DNA of 64,000 bases from Treponema phagedenis (GCF_008153345.1 NZ_CP042818.1:1302001-1366000), one strand, 5' to 3'. Numbered from the stretch's first letter, positions 18,633-27,632 are shown. The notes: generated by a model from the letters alone, not told the origin. Program-made: numbers and translations.

Positions 18633-19673
18633 TTAGCTTTGGCTTTCGTAAATTTTCTTTTCGAAGGTAAACTGAATATAATAATCTTCAAGCGTGCGTT
18701 TCGGTCCTTCTATTGTAAGTCGAAGGCGGGCATCGGCATTTGTTTTTCTTTTTATAAAAGACGCATAAAAAGATTTCGGATCATCTGCCTCCATGTATGC
18801 GCTTTTACCGATCAGTCGATAAACTTCATCTCTTCCAATTGCGGATACACCGTTTTTTTTAAGTTCTTTACGAATAAAATTTATTTCTTCATATGAGATG
18901 CCGAATAAGAATTCTTCCAATGCTTGTCCAACCTCCGGATCGGGAAGTTTTTGGATCATAAACTCTTCCCATAACTCATCAAGCTCCATAGAAAGCAAAA
19001 ATAATTCACTTGCACCGAGCATTGAACCAAAATTCGGGGCAATTTTGTTTCTTGCAAGCCAAACTTTGTTTAAAACCGGCGTAAAATCTGCCGCGCGATC
19101 ATCTAAACGGTGCTCCCAAAGCTCGGTCAGCGATTCCGCTACTTCTTTTTTAATTGCGGTATCAAGTTTTTGATTGTCAAGCAGGGCGGTGTATACATCT
19201 TCCGCCATCAAAACAAAGACAATATGTAAAATTGCCTGTCGTAATTCAATTATGTCTTTTTCTTCAAGATAGGCATTCATTGCCATTTTTGTGATAGCAG
19301 AAAACGTGTGTAACTTTGCCACAAGAAAACCTTTGCCAAGCACCGCTTTTGTTGGCATGGATAAAAGCCGTTCATCGGGAGAAAGCGTGCAAAGCGTATC
19401 TATCAGCGTTTGTGCCGATCGCGCCTCACCTGCCAGAACACTTCGCTCGTCAATAGGCGGATAGCGGGATATTGAGACGGCAAGCCTTTCAAGATCCATA
19501 ATCCTTGTTGCGATTCCCATGACACTTTCCGACGAATATGCGCGTAAATCTGTAAAGATTTTATCTATTAAACGATGTTCTTTCGGATTTAAAACAACAA
19601 TGTCGGATGACGCCTTTTTCATATTTTGCTCGAGATTGTTTTTAAGACTAAACGATGATGAAGCAGTATCCAT
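18633..19673 (-). CDS. Conserved-looking hypothetical protein
   Basis: This 346-residue, mostly helical, soluble protein has no signal peptide, no membrane segment and no motif I recognise. Blocks that look structured are AHRLIDKIF-like residues 30-60 (KEHRLIDKIFTDLRAY), a hydrophobic helix IVFVLMAEDVYTALLDN near residue 155, and the C-terminal EEINFIRKELKKNGVSAIGRDEVYRLIGKSAY, which resembles a small helical domain. Codon use is like its neighbours. The ATG at 19673 is the only reasonable start. It is flanked by repeat elements on both sides and stands alone. Function unknown. Confidence 0.7.
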   Translation of the reverse strand: MDTASSSFSLKNNLEQNMKKASSDIVVLNPKEHRLIDKIFTDLRAYSSESVMGIATRIMDLERLAVSISRYPPIDERSVLAGEARSAQTLIDTLCTLSPDERLLSMPTKAVLGKGFLVAKLHTFSAITKMAMNAYLEEKDIIELRQAILHIVFVLMAEDVYTALLDNQKLDTAIKKEVAESLTELWEHRLDDRAADFTPVLNKVWLARNKIAPNFGSMLGASELFLLSMELDELWEEFMIQKLPDPEVGQALEEFLFGISYEEINFIRKELKKNGVSAIGRDEVYRLIGKSAYMEADDPKSFYASFIKRKTNADARLRLTIEGPKRTLEDYYIQFTFEKKIYESQS

Positions 19674-19883
19674 AGATTATCATTATACATTTGAATCCTA
19701 TAATTTACCAGCTTTTTTCATAATTTCTTTACACAGGTAAAACCACTTTTTTACTTATGTACACAAAAAATACCATGACACGCAGGCGAGCCCGCCTCGC
19801 AGCGGCGCTGCGTAGATTTTGCGGGTCTATTAATTGTATGGAAGTTAATTACAAAGCGTTACAACGATATAGAAGAAAATAAA

Positions 19884-20160
19884 CTAGTATAACGTTTTTT
19901 TAATACATCTTACCAAAAACGTAAAAAATTTTATAAAAAAGAGTTCGACACGGCACAAGGGCGAACCCTTAGAATTCCTACCGTTGGTTCGCCTACGAGT
20001 TTTAAAGCTTCAATGTTACAAAACAGTGTTGATGCTTTAAAACATCGTTTGAAATTTAGTAACGGTGAGCAATTTACCATAGGAATACTTAAATTCGCAG
20101 TCCTCATTGTTAATACTCCGATTTTTATAACAGGAACTTAATTACAAAACGCTACACTAG
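19884..20160 (-). repeat. Mosaic hairpin repeat, complete copy (277 bp)
   Basis: Both termini are intact: CTAGTATAACGTTTTTTTAA at 19884 and the complement of CTAGTGTAGCGTTTTGTAAT ending at 20160. Inside are one GGCGAACC-type hairpin (GGGCGAACCCTTAG/GGTTCGCC) and one GTTTTAAAGC/GCTTTAAAAC hairpin. A fragment of another B end (GAAGTTAATTACAAAGCGTT) lies at 19848-19867. The copy ends 85 bases before the plsC-like start codon. Confidence 0.85.
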
Positions 20161-20244
20161 CCGATAATAAATTGAATTTTTTTGATAATAAATCTCTTTT
20201 ATTTTTTGTTATTGTTATATATACTGAGAAATCAGGAGTACGGA

Positions 20245-20994
20245 ATGATTGGAATTTTTATTATTATCATGATTATAGTTTCTCTTTCTGGCTATATGTT
20301 TGCAAATTCTTTTTGTTATGCGTTTTATCGTACAGGTTGTACAACAATAAATAAATTAATTACCACAAAAGCTATACGTCATATTTTTTCGATTTTATCG
20401 GTATATGCCGGCTTTAAATTTAAAGGAGATTATCAGTTTGTGCCGGAACTTCCGCCTCAGTACATGATTTTATCGAATCATCAAAGTATTATCGATATCC
20501 CTTTATTTATGCGATATCTCGATGGTTCACGCTTGCGTTTTATGTCAAAAAAAGAACTTGGGAACAATGTTCCGCTTGTTTCAGTTATGCTAAAAAGCGG
20601 AAAGCATTGTTTGGTTGATCGAAACGGACAATCCATATCTGTGATACGAACTATAGATAAATTTGCAGAGAATATAAAAAAAGAAAACCTGATACCGGTT
20701 GTTTTTCCGGAAGGGACTCGGTCCCGTGACGGAAAATTGCGTACATTTCATGCAGCCGGTTTTAGACGGCTTATTTCGCAAGCACCCATGCCGGTTGCAG
20801 TGTGTGCGCTTGATGGGGGGTGGAATATTGCCTCCATAAAAACAATCGCTCAGAATCTTAAAGGAGGTGCATATAAGGTTAAAGTACTTAAAATTTATCC
20901 TGCGCCTCAAACAAAAGACGAACAGGTTCATATTCTTGAAGAAGGAAAAAAACTTATTCAAAAACAGCTTGATGAATGGCGTGAAAAAAATTGA
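20245..20994 (+). CDS. 1-acyl-sn-glycerol-3-phosphate acyltransferase (PlsC-like)
   Basis: The 249-residue protein has an N-terminal membrane segment (IGIFIIIMIIVSLSGYMFA), motif I as NHQSIID (the NHx4D catalytic pair, residues about 75-81) and motif III FPEGTRSRDGKLRTF (near residue 160). It adds the second acyl chain to lysophosphatidic acid at the inner membrane. The ATG at 20245 follows AGGAG by seven bases; an upstream in-frame TTG at 20182 has no such site. It ends before a strong hairpin terminator. Stand-alone gene. Confidence 0.9.
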   Translation: MIGIFIIIMIIVSLSGYMFANSFCYAFYRTGCTTINKLITTKAIRHIFSILSVYAGFKFKGDYQFVPELPPQYMILSNHQSIIDIPLFMRYLDGSRLRFMSKKELGNNVPLVSVMLKSGKHCLVDRNGQSISVIRTIDKFAENIKKENLIPVVFPEGTRSRDGKLRTFHAAGFRRLISQAPMPVAVCALDGGWNIASIKTIAQNLKGGAYKVKVLKIYPAPQTKDEQVHILEEGKKLIQKQLDEWREKN

Positions 20995-21023
20995 GATTCA
21001 GGCGATGTCCGGTATAAAAACAA

Positions 21024-21063
21024 AAGGCTTTCTAAAGATGAAAATCTTTGAAAGCCTTCTTTA
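21024..21063 (+). terminator. Intrinsic terminator of the acyltransferase gene
   Basis: AAGGCTTTC and AAAGAT pair with ATCTTT and GAAAGCCTT around a four-base loop, followed by CTTT. It lies 30 bases after the stop and also faces the end of the convergent small zinc-ribbon gene. Confidence 0.8.
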
Positions 21064-21113
21064 AGACAACAGGCATAATAAAATTCATATGCCGGTTTTT
21101 TACATGGATAAAA

Positions 21114-21284
21114 TTATTTAAAATCCTTCGGTCTGCGCTCTACACGCTTACACTTCGGGCATTCCGCTATGTTTTTAATTTTTCCATTGTCTACAATTGT
21201 TTTTAACACAACCTCTCCGCCGCAGGGGCAGCTAAAATGCTGTGTAGCCGTTGCGGTACGGGAGTTTTTACTTGCTCCAGCCAT
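21114..21284 (-). CDS. Small zinc-ribbon protein
   Basis: The 56-residue protein has two cysteine pairs, CPCGGE near residue 19 and CPKCKR near residue 42, spaced as a zinc ribbon, and is rich in basic residues. The start is the ATG at 21284, six bases after GAGGAGG; an upstream extension (MYYFWLRRFN) lacks support. The gene has its own promoter of the stable-RNA type with the upstream motif shared with tRNA-Pro and tmRNA (see 21318-21376), so it may be highly expressed and linked to translation. No family name is known to me. Confidence 0.75.
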   Translation of the reverse strand: MAGASKNSRTATATQHFSCPCGGEVVLKTIVDNGKIKNIAECPKCKRVERRPKDFK

Positions 21285-21317
21285 ATTAAACCTCCTCAAC
21301 CAAAAATAATACACTAT

Positions 21318-21376
21318 AATGTAGTAAAAAGGCTTTTTTCTGTCAAGGGGCGAATAAAATTACTCACGACAAGAGC
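21318..21376 (-). promoter_or_regulatory. Promoter of the small zinc-ribbon gene with conserved upstream motif
   Basis: On the minus strand: GCTCTTGTCGTG (21365-21376), 18 bases, TTGACA (21341-21346), 17 bases, TACATT (21318-21323). The same motif with the same spacing precedes the tRNA-Pro and tmRNA promoters. Confidence 0.65.
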
Positions 21377-21395
21377 AGGACTTTCTGATAATACG

Positions 21396-21626
21396 CCCGT
21401 AAAAAATTTTATAAAAAAGAGTTCGACATGGCACAAGGGCGAAGCCTTGGAGTTTCTACCTTTGGTTCGCCCAGTTACCCTGGAATATCAGGCAAAACAT
21501 CGCTTGAAAATTGGTTTTGACGTCCGTGTGAAACCTTCATTCACGAGTTTACAAACAAAACTTTACTATTTGAGGTTTTGTTTGTAAACATCGATTCTGC
21601 GCAGAACCATCGCCGTCCATGGCGGT
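21396..21626 (-). repeat. Mosaic hairpin repeat, partial copy with divergent stems
   Basis: The copy starts at CCGTAAAAAATTTTATAAAA and has GGGCGAAGCC/GGTTCGCCC. It also has a hairpin whose stem is GTTTACAAACAAAAC/GTTTTGTTTGTAAAC, unlike the GTTTTAAAGC stem of other copies, yet held between the same flanks (CGAG before, ATCG after). It ends in a GCCGTCCATGGCGG hairpin; terminus B is absent. Confidence 0.7.
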
Positions 21627-21754
21627 TACATGTTCGCTTATTGCGTAAAATATTTTAACGGGTTATAGTGCTAGCGGAGATGCGGTAAACAAACAAGCTT
21701 GTTTTTAATATGCCGGCGTATAAAAACAGAGAAGTTTTTTGCAGGGAGGTAAGG

Positions 21755-22951
21755 ATGGATTTTTTAAAAAGAGCAAAAGAAATTGAAGATGAAATTATTC
21801 ACAACAGGCGGGAGCTGCATAAGATACCGGAGTTGGAACTTAACTTGCCTAAAACAGTTCAATATGTGTGCGCTCAATTACATGAGATGGATATTAAGCA
21901 TCGGCTTTTAGTAAACGGAAATGCGATTGTTGCGGAGGTCGGCGGAAAAAATTCGGGGAAGTGTATTGCAATACGAGCCGACATGGACGCTCTGCCTATT
22001 TTGGAAGAAACGGGTTTGCCGTTTGCATCAACCCATTCGGGAAAAATGCACGCTTGCGGACATGACGGGCATACCGCAATGGCGCTCGGAGCCGCAAAGC
22101 TGCTAAAAGAAAAAGAAAATGAACTAAAAGGCTACGTTAAATTTTTCTTTCAGCCCGGTGAGGAAATTCCGGGCGGAGCTAAACCGATGATAGATGAAGG
22201 CTGTATGGAAAATCCAAAAGTTGATGCCGTTGTTGGATTGCACGAAGGTGCCGTTTTCGGAAACTTTCCAACGGGTACTATCGCATATAAAAAAGGGGCG
22301 ATGATGGCATCAATGGACAGGTTTAAAATCACAGTTAAGGGTAGGGGAGGGCACGGTGCGCGCCCTACGGATTTTATCGACCCCATTGCAACTATTTCAG
22401 AAATCAATATGGGTATTCAAAAGATTATCAGCCGCGAGATTGATCCGACAACTGCGGCTCTTATTTCCGTTTGTCAAATCCACGGAGGCACAAGTCAAAA
22501 TATTATTCCCGAAACAGTTTGGGAAGAAGGGACGGTAAGAACGCTTGATGAAAAAACAAGAGACTTTGTTGAAAAACGGCTTACAGAAATTTCTCAGAAT
22601 ATTGCCCGTGCGTATAATGCTGAAGCTGAAGTTTTGTATGAACGATTTTATCCTGTTGTTGTAAATGATTTTGCATTTACCGAATTTGCAAAAAACATTG
22701 CAATAGATTTATTCGGTGAAGAAAAAGTACTGGAGCTTCCTGTTCCGACAATGGGAGGAGAAGACATTGCTTTCTTTTTACAAAAAGCTCCGGGTACCTA
22801 TTTCGGTTTAAATAATTTAAAAAAAGATAAAACAGGAGTAGCGCATCCTCATCACAGCTCAAAGTTTGATGTTGAAGAAAACACCTTTTATCTTGGAACC
22901 GCTTTGCTTGCAGCGGTTGCATATAGATTTCTTAGCGAGGAGGAAGTATGA
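21755..22951 (+). CDS. M20 family amidohydrolase (N-acyl amino acid or hippurate hydrolase type)
   Basis: The 398-residue protein matches M20D amidohydrolases: RRELHKIPELELNLPKT at the N-terminus, IRADMDALPILEETGLPFAS, MHACGHDGHTAMALGAA with metal-binding cysteine and histidines (near residue 100), FFFQPGEE with the catalytic glutamate, and a C-terminal HHSSKFDVEE. It hydrolyses an N-acyl or amide bond of an amino-acid conjugate in the cytoplasm. GGGAGG lies seven bases before the ATG at 21755. It overlaps the following membrane-protein gene by four bases, suggesting that the downstream proteins import its substrate. Confidence 0.9.
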   Translation: MDFLKRAKEIEDEIIHNRRELHKIPELELNLPKTVQYVCAQLHEMDIKHRLLVNGNAIVAEVGGKNSGKCIAIRADMDALPILEETGLPFASTHSGKMHACGHDGHTAMALGAAKLLKEKENELKGYVKFFFQPGEEIPGGAKPMIDEGCMENPKVDAVVGLHEGAVFGNFPTGTIAYKKGAMMASMDRFKITVKGRGGHGARPTDFIDPIATISEINMGIQKIISREIDPTTAALISVCQIHGGTSQNIIPETVWEEGTVRTLDEKTRDFVEKRLTEISQNIARAYNAEAEVLYERFYPVVVNDFAFTEFAKNIAIDLFGEEKVLELPVPTMGGEDIAFFLQKAPGTYFGLNNLKKDKTGVAHPHHSSKFDVEENTFYLGTALLAAVAYRFLSEEEV

Positions 22952-23772
22952 AAAATATTAAACTGCATTTAATCGCTTTTGGCATTGTTATTATTGCGGA
23001 ACTGATCGGAAAACATAGTTTCAATATTGGAATAGGAACGATTGTTTTATTGCCTATGCTCTTTTCTCTTGTAATCGGAGTTTTGACCACCCCGAAATTT
23101 TTAAATATTGCAAAACAAAAAGAGATGGACGATGCCGGAAAATTAATTACTGTAACACTTATGTTGTTGATGGCAAAATACGGTACAACAATCGGGCCTA
23201 CAATAAGCACAATTATTAAATCATCGCCTGCGCTTATTTTGCAAGAATTCGGAAATCTTGGAACCGTGCTCTTAGGAGTTCCGCTCGGTATATTGTTAGG
23301 GCTCAAGCGCGAGGTTATAGGGGGCGCCCACTCAATTTCAAGAGAGCCGAATGTCGCTCTTATTGCCGAAAGATACGGGCTTGATTCTAAAGAAGGAGAA
23401 GGTGTTTTAGGTGTGTACATAATCGGCACCGTATTTGGAACAATCTTTATGGGAGTAATTGCATCTCTGATGGCATCAGCAAAATTATTTCACCCATACT
23501 CGCTTGCAATGGCATCGGGCGTCGGATCGGCATCAATGATGACCGCATCGGTTGGAGCTTTGGTGGCACTGTTCCCCGAAATGACAAATGAAATTACCGC
23601 CTTTGGTGCAGCTTCAAATCTTCTTTCCGGACTCGACGGCATCTATATGTCAATATTTCTTGCGCTGCCTTTATCGGAAAAATTGTATAAGATTTTTTAT
23701 AAGCTGAAATACAAAACAGCTCCTGAAGAGGCAGCGACAGAAAAATCAAAGGAGGAAAACAATGAAGTTTAA
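22948..23772 (+). CDS. DUF3100-type integral membrane protein
   Basis: The 274-residue protein has about seven hydrophobic segments, among them LHLIAFGIVIIAELIG, IVLLPMLFSLVIGVL and YIIGTVFGTIFMGVIASLMA, and glycine-rich helices such as GVGSASMMTASVGALVALFPE. It resembles DUF3100 proteins, which I recall as neighbours of M20 peptidases. It starts inside the amidohydrolase stop (ATGA) and overlaps the next gene by 11 bases. I infer one half of a transporter for the amidohydrolase substrate or product. The C-terminal tail is charged and cytoplasmic-looking. Confidence 0.7.
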   Translation: MKNIKLHLIAFGIVIIAELIGKHSFNIGIGTIVLLPMLFSLVIGVLTTPKFLNIAKQKEMDDAGKLITVTLMLLMAKYGTTIGPTISTIIKSSPALILQEFGNLGTVLLGVPLGILLGLKREVIGGAHSISREPNVALIAERYGLDSKEGEGVLGVYIIGTVFGTIFMGVIASLMASAKLFHPYSLAMASGVGSASMMTASVGALVALFPEMTNEITAFGAASNLLSGLDGIYMSIFLALPLSEKLYKIFYKLKYKTAPEEAATEKSKEENNEV

Positions 23773-24208
23773 AGATCAGATTATAGTACTTTTGATTACC
23801 TCTGTGATTTCGGTTATTGCAAATTGGATCGGTCCGAAGATAAGTCCCTTGCTGGGAATCCCCGGTGTTGTAATTCTTGCGCTTCTTTGTGTTGCAGGAA
23901 TCCTTCTTGCTAAAGTAATACCGGGAAAAATTCCCGCAGTTGCGTATATCGTAACAATTGCAACAATAATGACCATCCCCGGCGTGCCCTTTTCTGAACA
24001 CATAAGTTATTACACTTCAAAAGTAAACTTCACAACGCTGTGCACACCGATACTCGCTTATGCAGGCATATACACCGGAGCTAACCTTGAGGGGCTCAAA
24101 AAAACAGGCCCTCGAATTGTGCTCCTTGCAGTATTGGTAATATTAGGAACATATGTCGGTTCAGCCCTCATTGCGGAAGTAATACTTAAAATGCTTGGGC
24201 AAATTTGA
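23762..24208 (+). CDS. Small integral membrane protein, partner of the DUF3100 protein
   Basis: The 148-residue protein has four to five hydrophobic segments (IIVLLITSVISVIANWIG, VVILALLCVAGILLAKVI, VAYIVTIATIMTIPGVPF, RIVLLAVLVILGTYVGSAL) and ends in LIAEVILKMLGQI. Its organisation is similar to the second half of the preceding protein, so the two may form a heteromeric carrier. Start at 23762 has GGAGG eight bases before and lies inside the end of the preceding gene. Function not recognised; transport is inferred from context. Confidence 0.65.
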   Translation: MKFKDQIIVLLITSVISVIANWIGPKISPLLGIPGVVILALLCVAGILLAKVIPGKIPAVAYIVTIATIMTIPGVPFSEHISYYTSKVNFTTLCTPILAYAGIYTGANLEGLKKTGPRIVLLAVLVILGTYVGSALIAEVILKMLGQI

Positions 24209-24218
24209 GGGAGCAGAT

Positions 24219-24249
24219 GACAGAGAACAGTAAATCACTGTTCTCTGTC
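24219..24249 (+). terminator. Hairpin after the amidohydrolase operon
   Basis: GACAGAGAACAGT pairs perfectly with ACTGTTCTCTGTC around five bases, 11 bases after the last stop. It lacks a long T run but its position suits a transcript end. Confidence 0.6.
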
Positions 24250-24315
24250 TGAAGTGTTTATAGTGTAAAATTCTTTTGATACGTCAATTAGCTTTTAATC
24301 TATTGAATACGAATC

Positions 24316-25085
24316 AGAAAAAATTTTTTATAAAAAAGAGCCCCGGTTTGGTTTTGACATCCTTGTCAAAAACTAAACCACGAGTTTAAAAACTCCTATT
24401 ATAGAAGTGTGGTAGTTTTTAAACTCAATTCTATGTGGAACCACGGGCGTCCATGCCCGTTCTGAGTTTTGACGTCCATGTCAAAAACTAAACCGTCTGC
24501 TTGGAACCACCGCCACGCACTGATTTTTAGTATTCTTGATTAAATCAGTGCTGCGAGTTTAAAAGCTTCAATTTTATAATTTGCTGTTGATGCTTTTAAA
24601 CATCGTTTTGCATTGTTCTGATTTTGCCATCCGTGGCAAAAACTAACCTGCGAGTTTTAAAGCCTCTATTTATAAAAGGAGCTTGACACGGCGCAACGGT
24701 GGGCAATTTACCATAGTGATGCTTAAATCCGGTAAGCTTTACAAATACTTTTGCTTTAAAACGTCGCTTCTGCTTGGAACCATACGACCTAATTTTGACG
24801 TCCTTGTCAAAATTAGGTCTTGCGAGTTTTAAAGCTTTGTGAATAGTTTTGCTTTAAAACATCGCTTCTGATTGGAACCACGGGCGTCCGTGCCTGTTCT
24901 GATTGTTGTTTTAGTGTTCTTGTTTACAGTGGCTGCGAGTTTTAAAGCTTCAATTTTACAGTTTTGTGTTGATGCTTTAAAACATCGTTCGGAATTTTGC
25001 AGGGGAGAGTAAACTTATCATAGGAATGCTAAATCCGCTAAGCCGGTATCGTTAATACTTCGATTCGCCTATAAAAGGAATTTAA
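24316..25085 (-). repeat. Mosaic hairpin repeat, largest copy (about 770 bp)
   Basis: The copy begins with AAAAAATTTTTTATAAAAAA and lacks an intact terminus A. It contains at least ten hairpins, including GTTTAAAAAC/GTTTTTAAAC, GGGCGTCCATGCCC, GCACTGATTT/AAATCAGTGC, GTTTAAAAGC/GCTTTTAAAC, and CCTAATTTTGACGTCC/GTCAAAATTAGG, a stem found nowhere else in the window. A central B-end block (GTGGGCAATTTACCATAGTG) is followed by more modules, so two elements seem to be nested or fused. The remainder of the 24209-25132 gap is featureless. Confidence 0.75.
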
Positions 25086-25132
25086 AAAAAATTGCTGTTG
25101 TAAGGTTTCAAAAATTTCCTTTAGAAAGCATT

Positions 25133-26383
25133 TTATAACTTCATTTCTTTTGGAAATGCTTCCTTTCGTAAAAGCCCCCACATTTTATCGATGTAAGCGA
25201 ATGTGTAAAAGTTTTCATAGTAATGATAATAGAACGCACCTTTTAAAGTCATAGAATAAATGCCGTTTTCTTCTTTAAAAAATCCCAACAGTTTTGCAAT
25301 ACCAAATTCAAGTCCGTACATTTTTTTTAATGATACACCGAAGAATTTTTTAAAATCGTTTGATGAAACTTTTGTACTGTATGCAGTCCAAAATAAATAA
25401 TAAATCATTCTTTGACGTAGAGAAAATTTAAGCGTTAAGGAAGTTGGGATTTCTCCCGCATTAATTTTTTTACAATATTCTTCTACAGAAAAAGTATTGA
25501 TTTTAAATTGATCTTTTAAAAGCGTTGTGGCGGAGCAGCCGAAACCAAGAAAATTATCCCGCGTCATGGAAGAATAGCATGCATGCTTTTCGCTTGCAAA
25601 TGTCCAAATAGAAGTGCGTAGTAATTCTTTTCCTAAACAATAAACAGTGATTTCATCTAAGAGTTTTTGTTTTTCATTTTTGCGCATTGCCGGAACCTTA
25701 GTCTCGGTAAAAGAAAAATCAATAAACGGATATATTGCAACATGATTTGCTCCGTTTGCAAAGGCTGTATCAATATCATTTTTTAAATCGTCGTATGTTT
25801 GCAAGGGCAGCGCAAATATAAAATCCATAGACACAGTTTCAAAAGGCACCGCAGCTAAGGCTTGCGCCATTGCAACTGCATTAATAGCTTCGCGTCCTAA
25901 CATCGACTGATATTTTGTTTGAAATGATTGAATGCCGATGCTGATTTTTGTTATTCCCGAATCCTTTAGTGTTTGCAAAGTAGAAATCGTTACATTTTCA
26001 GGATGTAATTCTATACCCATACCGTCGGTGATAATAAAATATTTTTCAAGTGCCTTAATAATATCTTTAATTCGATTCGCTGCGAGTGCCGGTGTACCGC
26101 CGCCGAAGTACAAACTCGTAACTTCTTTTTTTTCAGTGCTTTGTTTTCCAACATAGTGTATTTCCTGCAAAAGCGATTCAATATAGCTTTCGCATTTTTC
26201 TTCGTTATACACGGTTTTGCAATACGGACAAAAATTACAAATGTTTTTACAAAAGGGGATATGCACATACAAACCTAAATTCTCACAGTCCGTGTATAAA
26301 AGTTTTTCGCTTGTATTTTTAAACTGAAATGGTTTTATGGAACGGGTAAGCCACATTCGTGTTAAATTTGTAATTACGCTCAT
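25133..26383 (-). CDS. Radical SAM protein, HemN/HemW-like
   Basis: The 416-residue protein has the HemN-type entry YVHIPFCKNICNFCPYCK (residues about 38-55), with the CxxxCxxC iron-sulfur motif, then YFGGGTPAL, an SAM-binding strand ISIGIQSFQ and FALPLQTYDDLKNDI. The C-terminal part (about 290-416) is a winged-helix-like domain with YYLFWTAYSTKVS. It is not a plain HemW: the cysteine after the motif (CPYC) and the long C-terminal domain recall coproporphyrinogen dehydrogenase or heme-degrading ChuW/HutW proteins. AAGGA lies six bases before the ATG. A second radical SAM gene lies 63 bases upstream on the same strand. Confidence 0.75.
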   Translation of the reverse strand: MSVITNLTRMWLTRSIKPFQFKNTSEKLLYTDCENLGLYVHIPFCKNICNFCPYCKTVYNEEKCESYIESLLQEIHYVGKQSTEKKEVTSLYFGGGTPALAANRIKDIIKALEKYFIITDGMGIELHPENVTISTLQTLKDSGITKISIGIQSFQTKYQSMLGREAINAVAMAQALAAVPFETVSMDFIFALPLQTYDDLKNDIDTAFANGANHVAIYPFIDFSFTETKVPAMRKNEKQKLLDEITVYCLGKELLRTSIWTFASEKHACYSSMTRDNFLGFGCSATTLLKDQFKINTFSVEEYCKKINAGEIPTSLTLKFSLRQRMIYYLFWTAYSTKVSSNDFKKFFGVSLKKMYGLEFGIAKLLGFFKEENGIYSMTLKGAFYYHYYENFYTFAYIDKMWGLLRKEAFPKEMKL

Positions 26384-26411
26384 AATTTTCCTTTCTCATA
26401 TATTTGGGCAT

Positions 26412-26438
26412 CTCTAAAAACTCTGTTAGTTTTTAGAG
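26412..26438 (-). other. Hairpin between the two radical SAM genes
   Basis: CTCTAAAAACT pairs with AGTTTTTAGAG around five bases. It could be a terminator of the upstream gene or a processing/attenuation hairpin within one transcript; no T run follows. Confidence 0.5.
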
Positions 26439-26446
26439 GTTCCCAT

Positions 26447-27349
26447 TTAAATATATTTTAAATACGTTCTCAGCATTTCAAAGATGATTTTAATATTTCC
26501 TTGAAAGATGAGTGTATATTCAGCAACAAAAAAATATCCGCAAGTTTTGCATAAACCGGGAATATGAATACAGCGGCCGCAAGTACTTAACTCGCCGTTT
26601 TCAATAACCACGCATTGATGACAGGGTGTCGGAAAAGTATTATTGATTAAATACGGAAATGCGCCTTTAAGATTAAACACAGGCGCACCCTTATTCATCA
26701 TTTGCAAAATTTCATTACAGCAATTTGCTTTTTCTTCTTTTGACAATGCTAAGTCTTTTGTGTCGGGATATGGCGTATGAAAATTAAAAGACACAGCCCG
26801 AACATTTTTTATATTGCGCGCGGCAATGCAAACATCTTTGATTGTATTCTTATTGATTTTATTAATTGCCATATAAAAGCAAATATTATCCGCACTTGCA
26901 TTTTTAATATTTTCCATAATCATATCGTAGGTGTCGCCGCGTATAGCATTGTGCCTCTCCTTATCTCCGTCAAGGCTGAGAAGAATAAGATTCGCTTCCG
27001 GCAAGTCAATTGGAAAAGTTCCGTTTGTTACAACATTAACAATTAAAAAGCCTATACGCTTTGCTTGAATTACAAGATCGCGCAAAGTCATCTCTCCGTC
27101 TCTCCACAAAAAAGTTTCACCGCCGCAAAAGAAAAGAATCCGAATCCCCATCGCATAAAGCTTTTCCATCTCGTTTTTAATTTGCGCGTACGGATGAATT
27201 ACCGCAGTAATATTATTAACCGAACAATGTTTACATTGCAAATTGCATTTATCGGTTACGATGACAGTCCCGAGAATAGGATCTTTCTTTTTTAATAAAA
27301 CAGTTTTTATACCGAATTTTAAAAAATATAAAAACGATGAAACCTTCAT
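26447..27349 (-). CDS. Radical SAM protein with SPASM-like cysteine-rich C-terminus
   Basis: The 300-residue protein has VIVTDKCNLQCKHCSVNN with CxxxCxxC (residues about 35-42), FFCGGETFLW, the SAM-binding VTNGTF and LLSLDGDKERHNAIRG. Its C-terminal third holds eight closely spaced cysteines (CHQCVVIENGELSTCGRC, then CKTCGYF), likely one auxiliary iron-sulfur cluster. Such layouts occur in PqqE/MftC/HpnH-like enzymes that modify peptides, lipids or cofactors; I cannot choose among them. It precedes the HemN-like radical SAM gene in the same direction, suggesting two steps of one pathway. GAGG is 11 bases before the ATG, a poor spacing. Confidence 0.75.
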   Translation of the reverse strand: MKVSSFLYFLKFGIKTVLLKKKDPILGTVIVTDKCNLQCKHCSVNNITAVIHPYAQIKNEMEKLYAMGIRILFFCGGETFLWRDGEMTLRDLVIQAKRIGFLIVNVVTNGTFPIDLPEANLILLSLDGDKERHNAIRGDTYDMIMENIKNASADNICFYMAINKINKNTIKDVCIAARNIKNVRAVSFNFHTPYPDTKDLALSKEEKANCCNEILQMMNKGAPVFNLKGAFPYLINNTFPTPCHQCVVIENGELSTCGRCIHIPGLCKTCGYFFVAEYTLIFQGNIKIIFEMLRTYLKYI

Positions 27350-27377
27350 GTTTTAATCAACCTCGTGTTGTTGCAAT

Positions 27378-27545
27378 TTATTTTACTTCCCAATATCCGG
27401 ATTTATTAGATCCGACTCTTTTGATATAGCCGTTCTCCCAATCCCGATAATAACCATTAACTGATCAAGAGTAACATTTGGATTTTTTCCATCTCCTGCA
27501 AAATACTTTGCCGTGTTTTATTCAAAGGAACTTTATACCCCACGC
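27378..27545 (-). pseudogene. Remnant of a winged-helix ATP-binding or Fic-like regulator C-terminus
   Basis: On the minus strand two overlapping frames give EKNPNVTLDQLMVIIGI and then ENGYIKRVGSNKSGYWEVK followed by TAA. This is the well-known C-terminal winged-helix ending of divergent-AAA4 'putative DNA binding' proteins and similar regulators. The frames differ and the middle of the helix-turn-helix is missing, so only a decayed tail of about 50 residues is left. No upstream part is visible. Confidence 0.55.
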
Positions 27546-27612
27546 GCATTATACTACATTAAAGCGATAAAATGCGAGTAATGCATTCTTAGAACAATCG
27601 TATCTGTAAAAT

Positions 27613-27632
27613 ACACACACACACACACACTA
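27613..27632. repeat. Dinucleotide microsatellite (AC)10
   Basis: Ten perfect AC units sit in non-coding DNA between the regulator remnant and an insertion-sequence end. Such tracts are uncommon in bacteria and are often length-variable. Confidence 0.9.
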
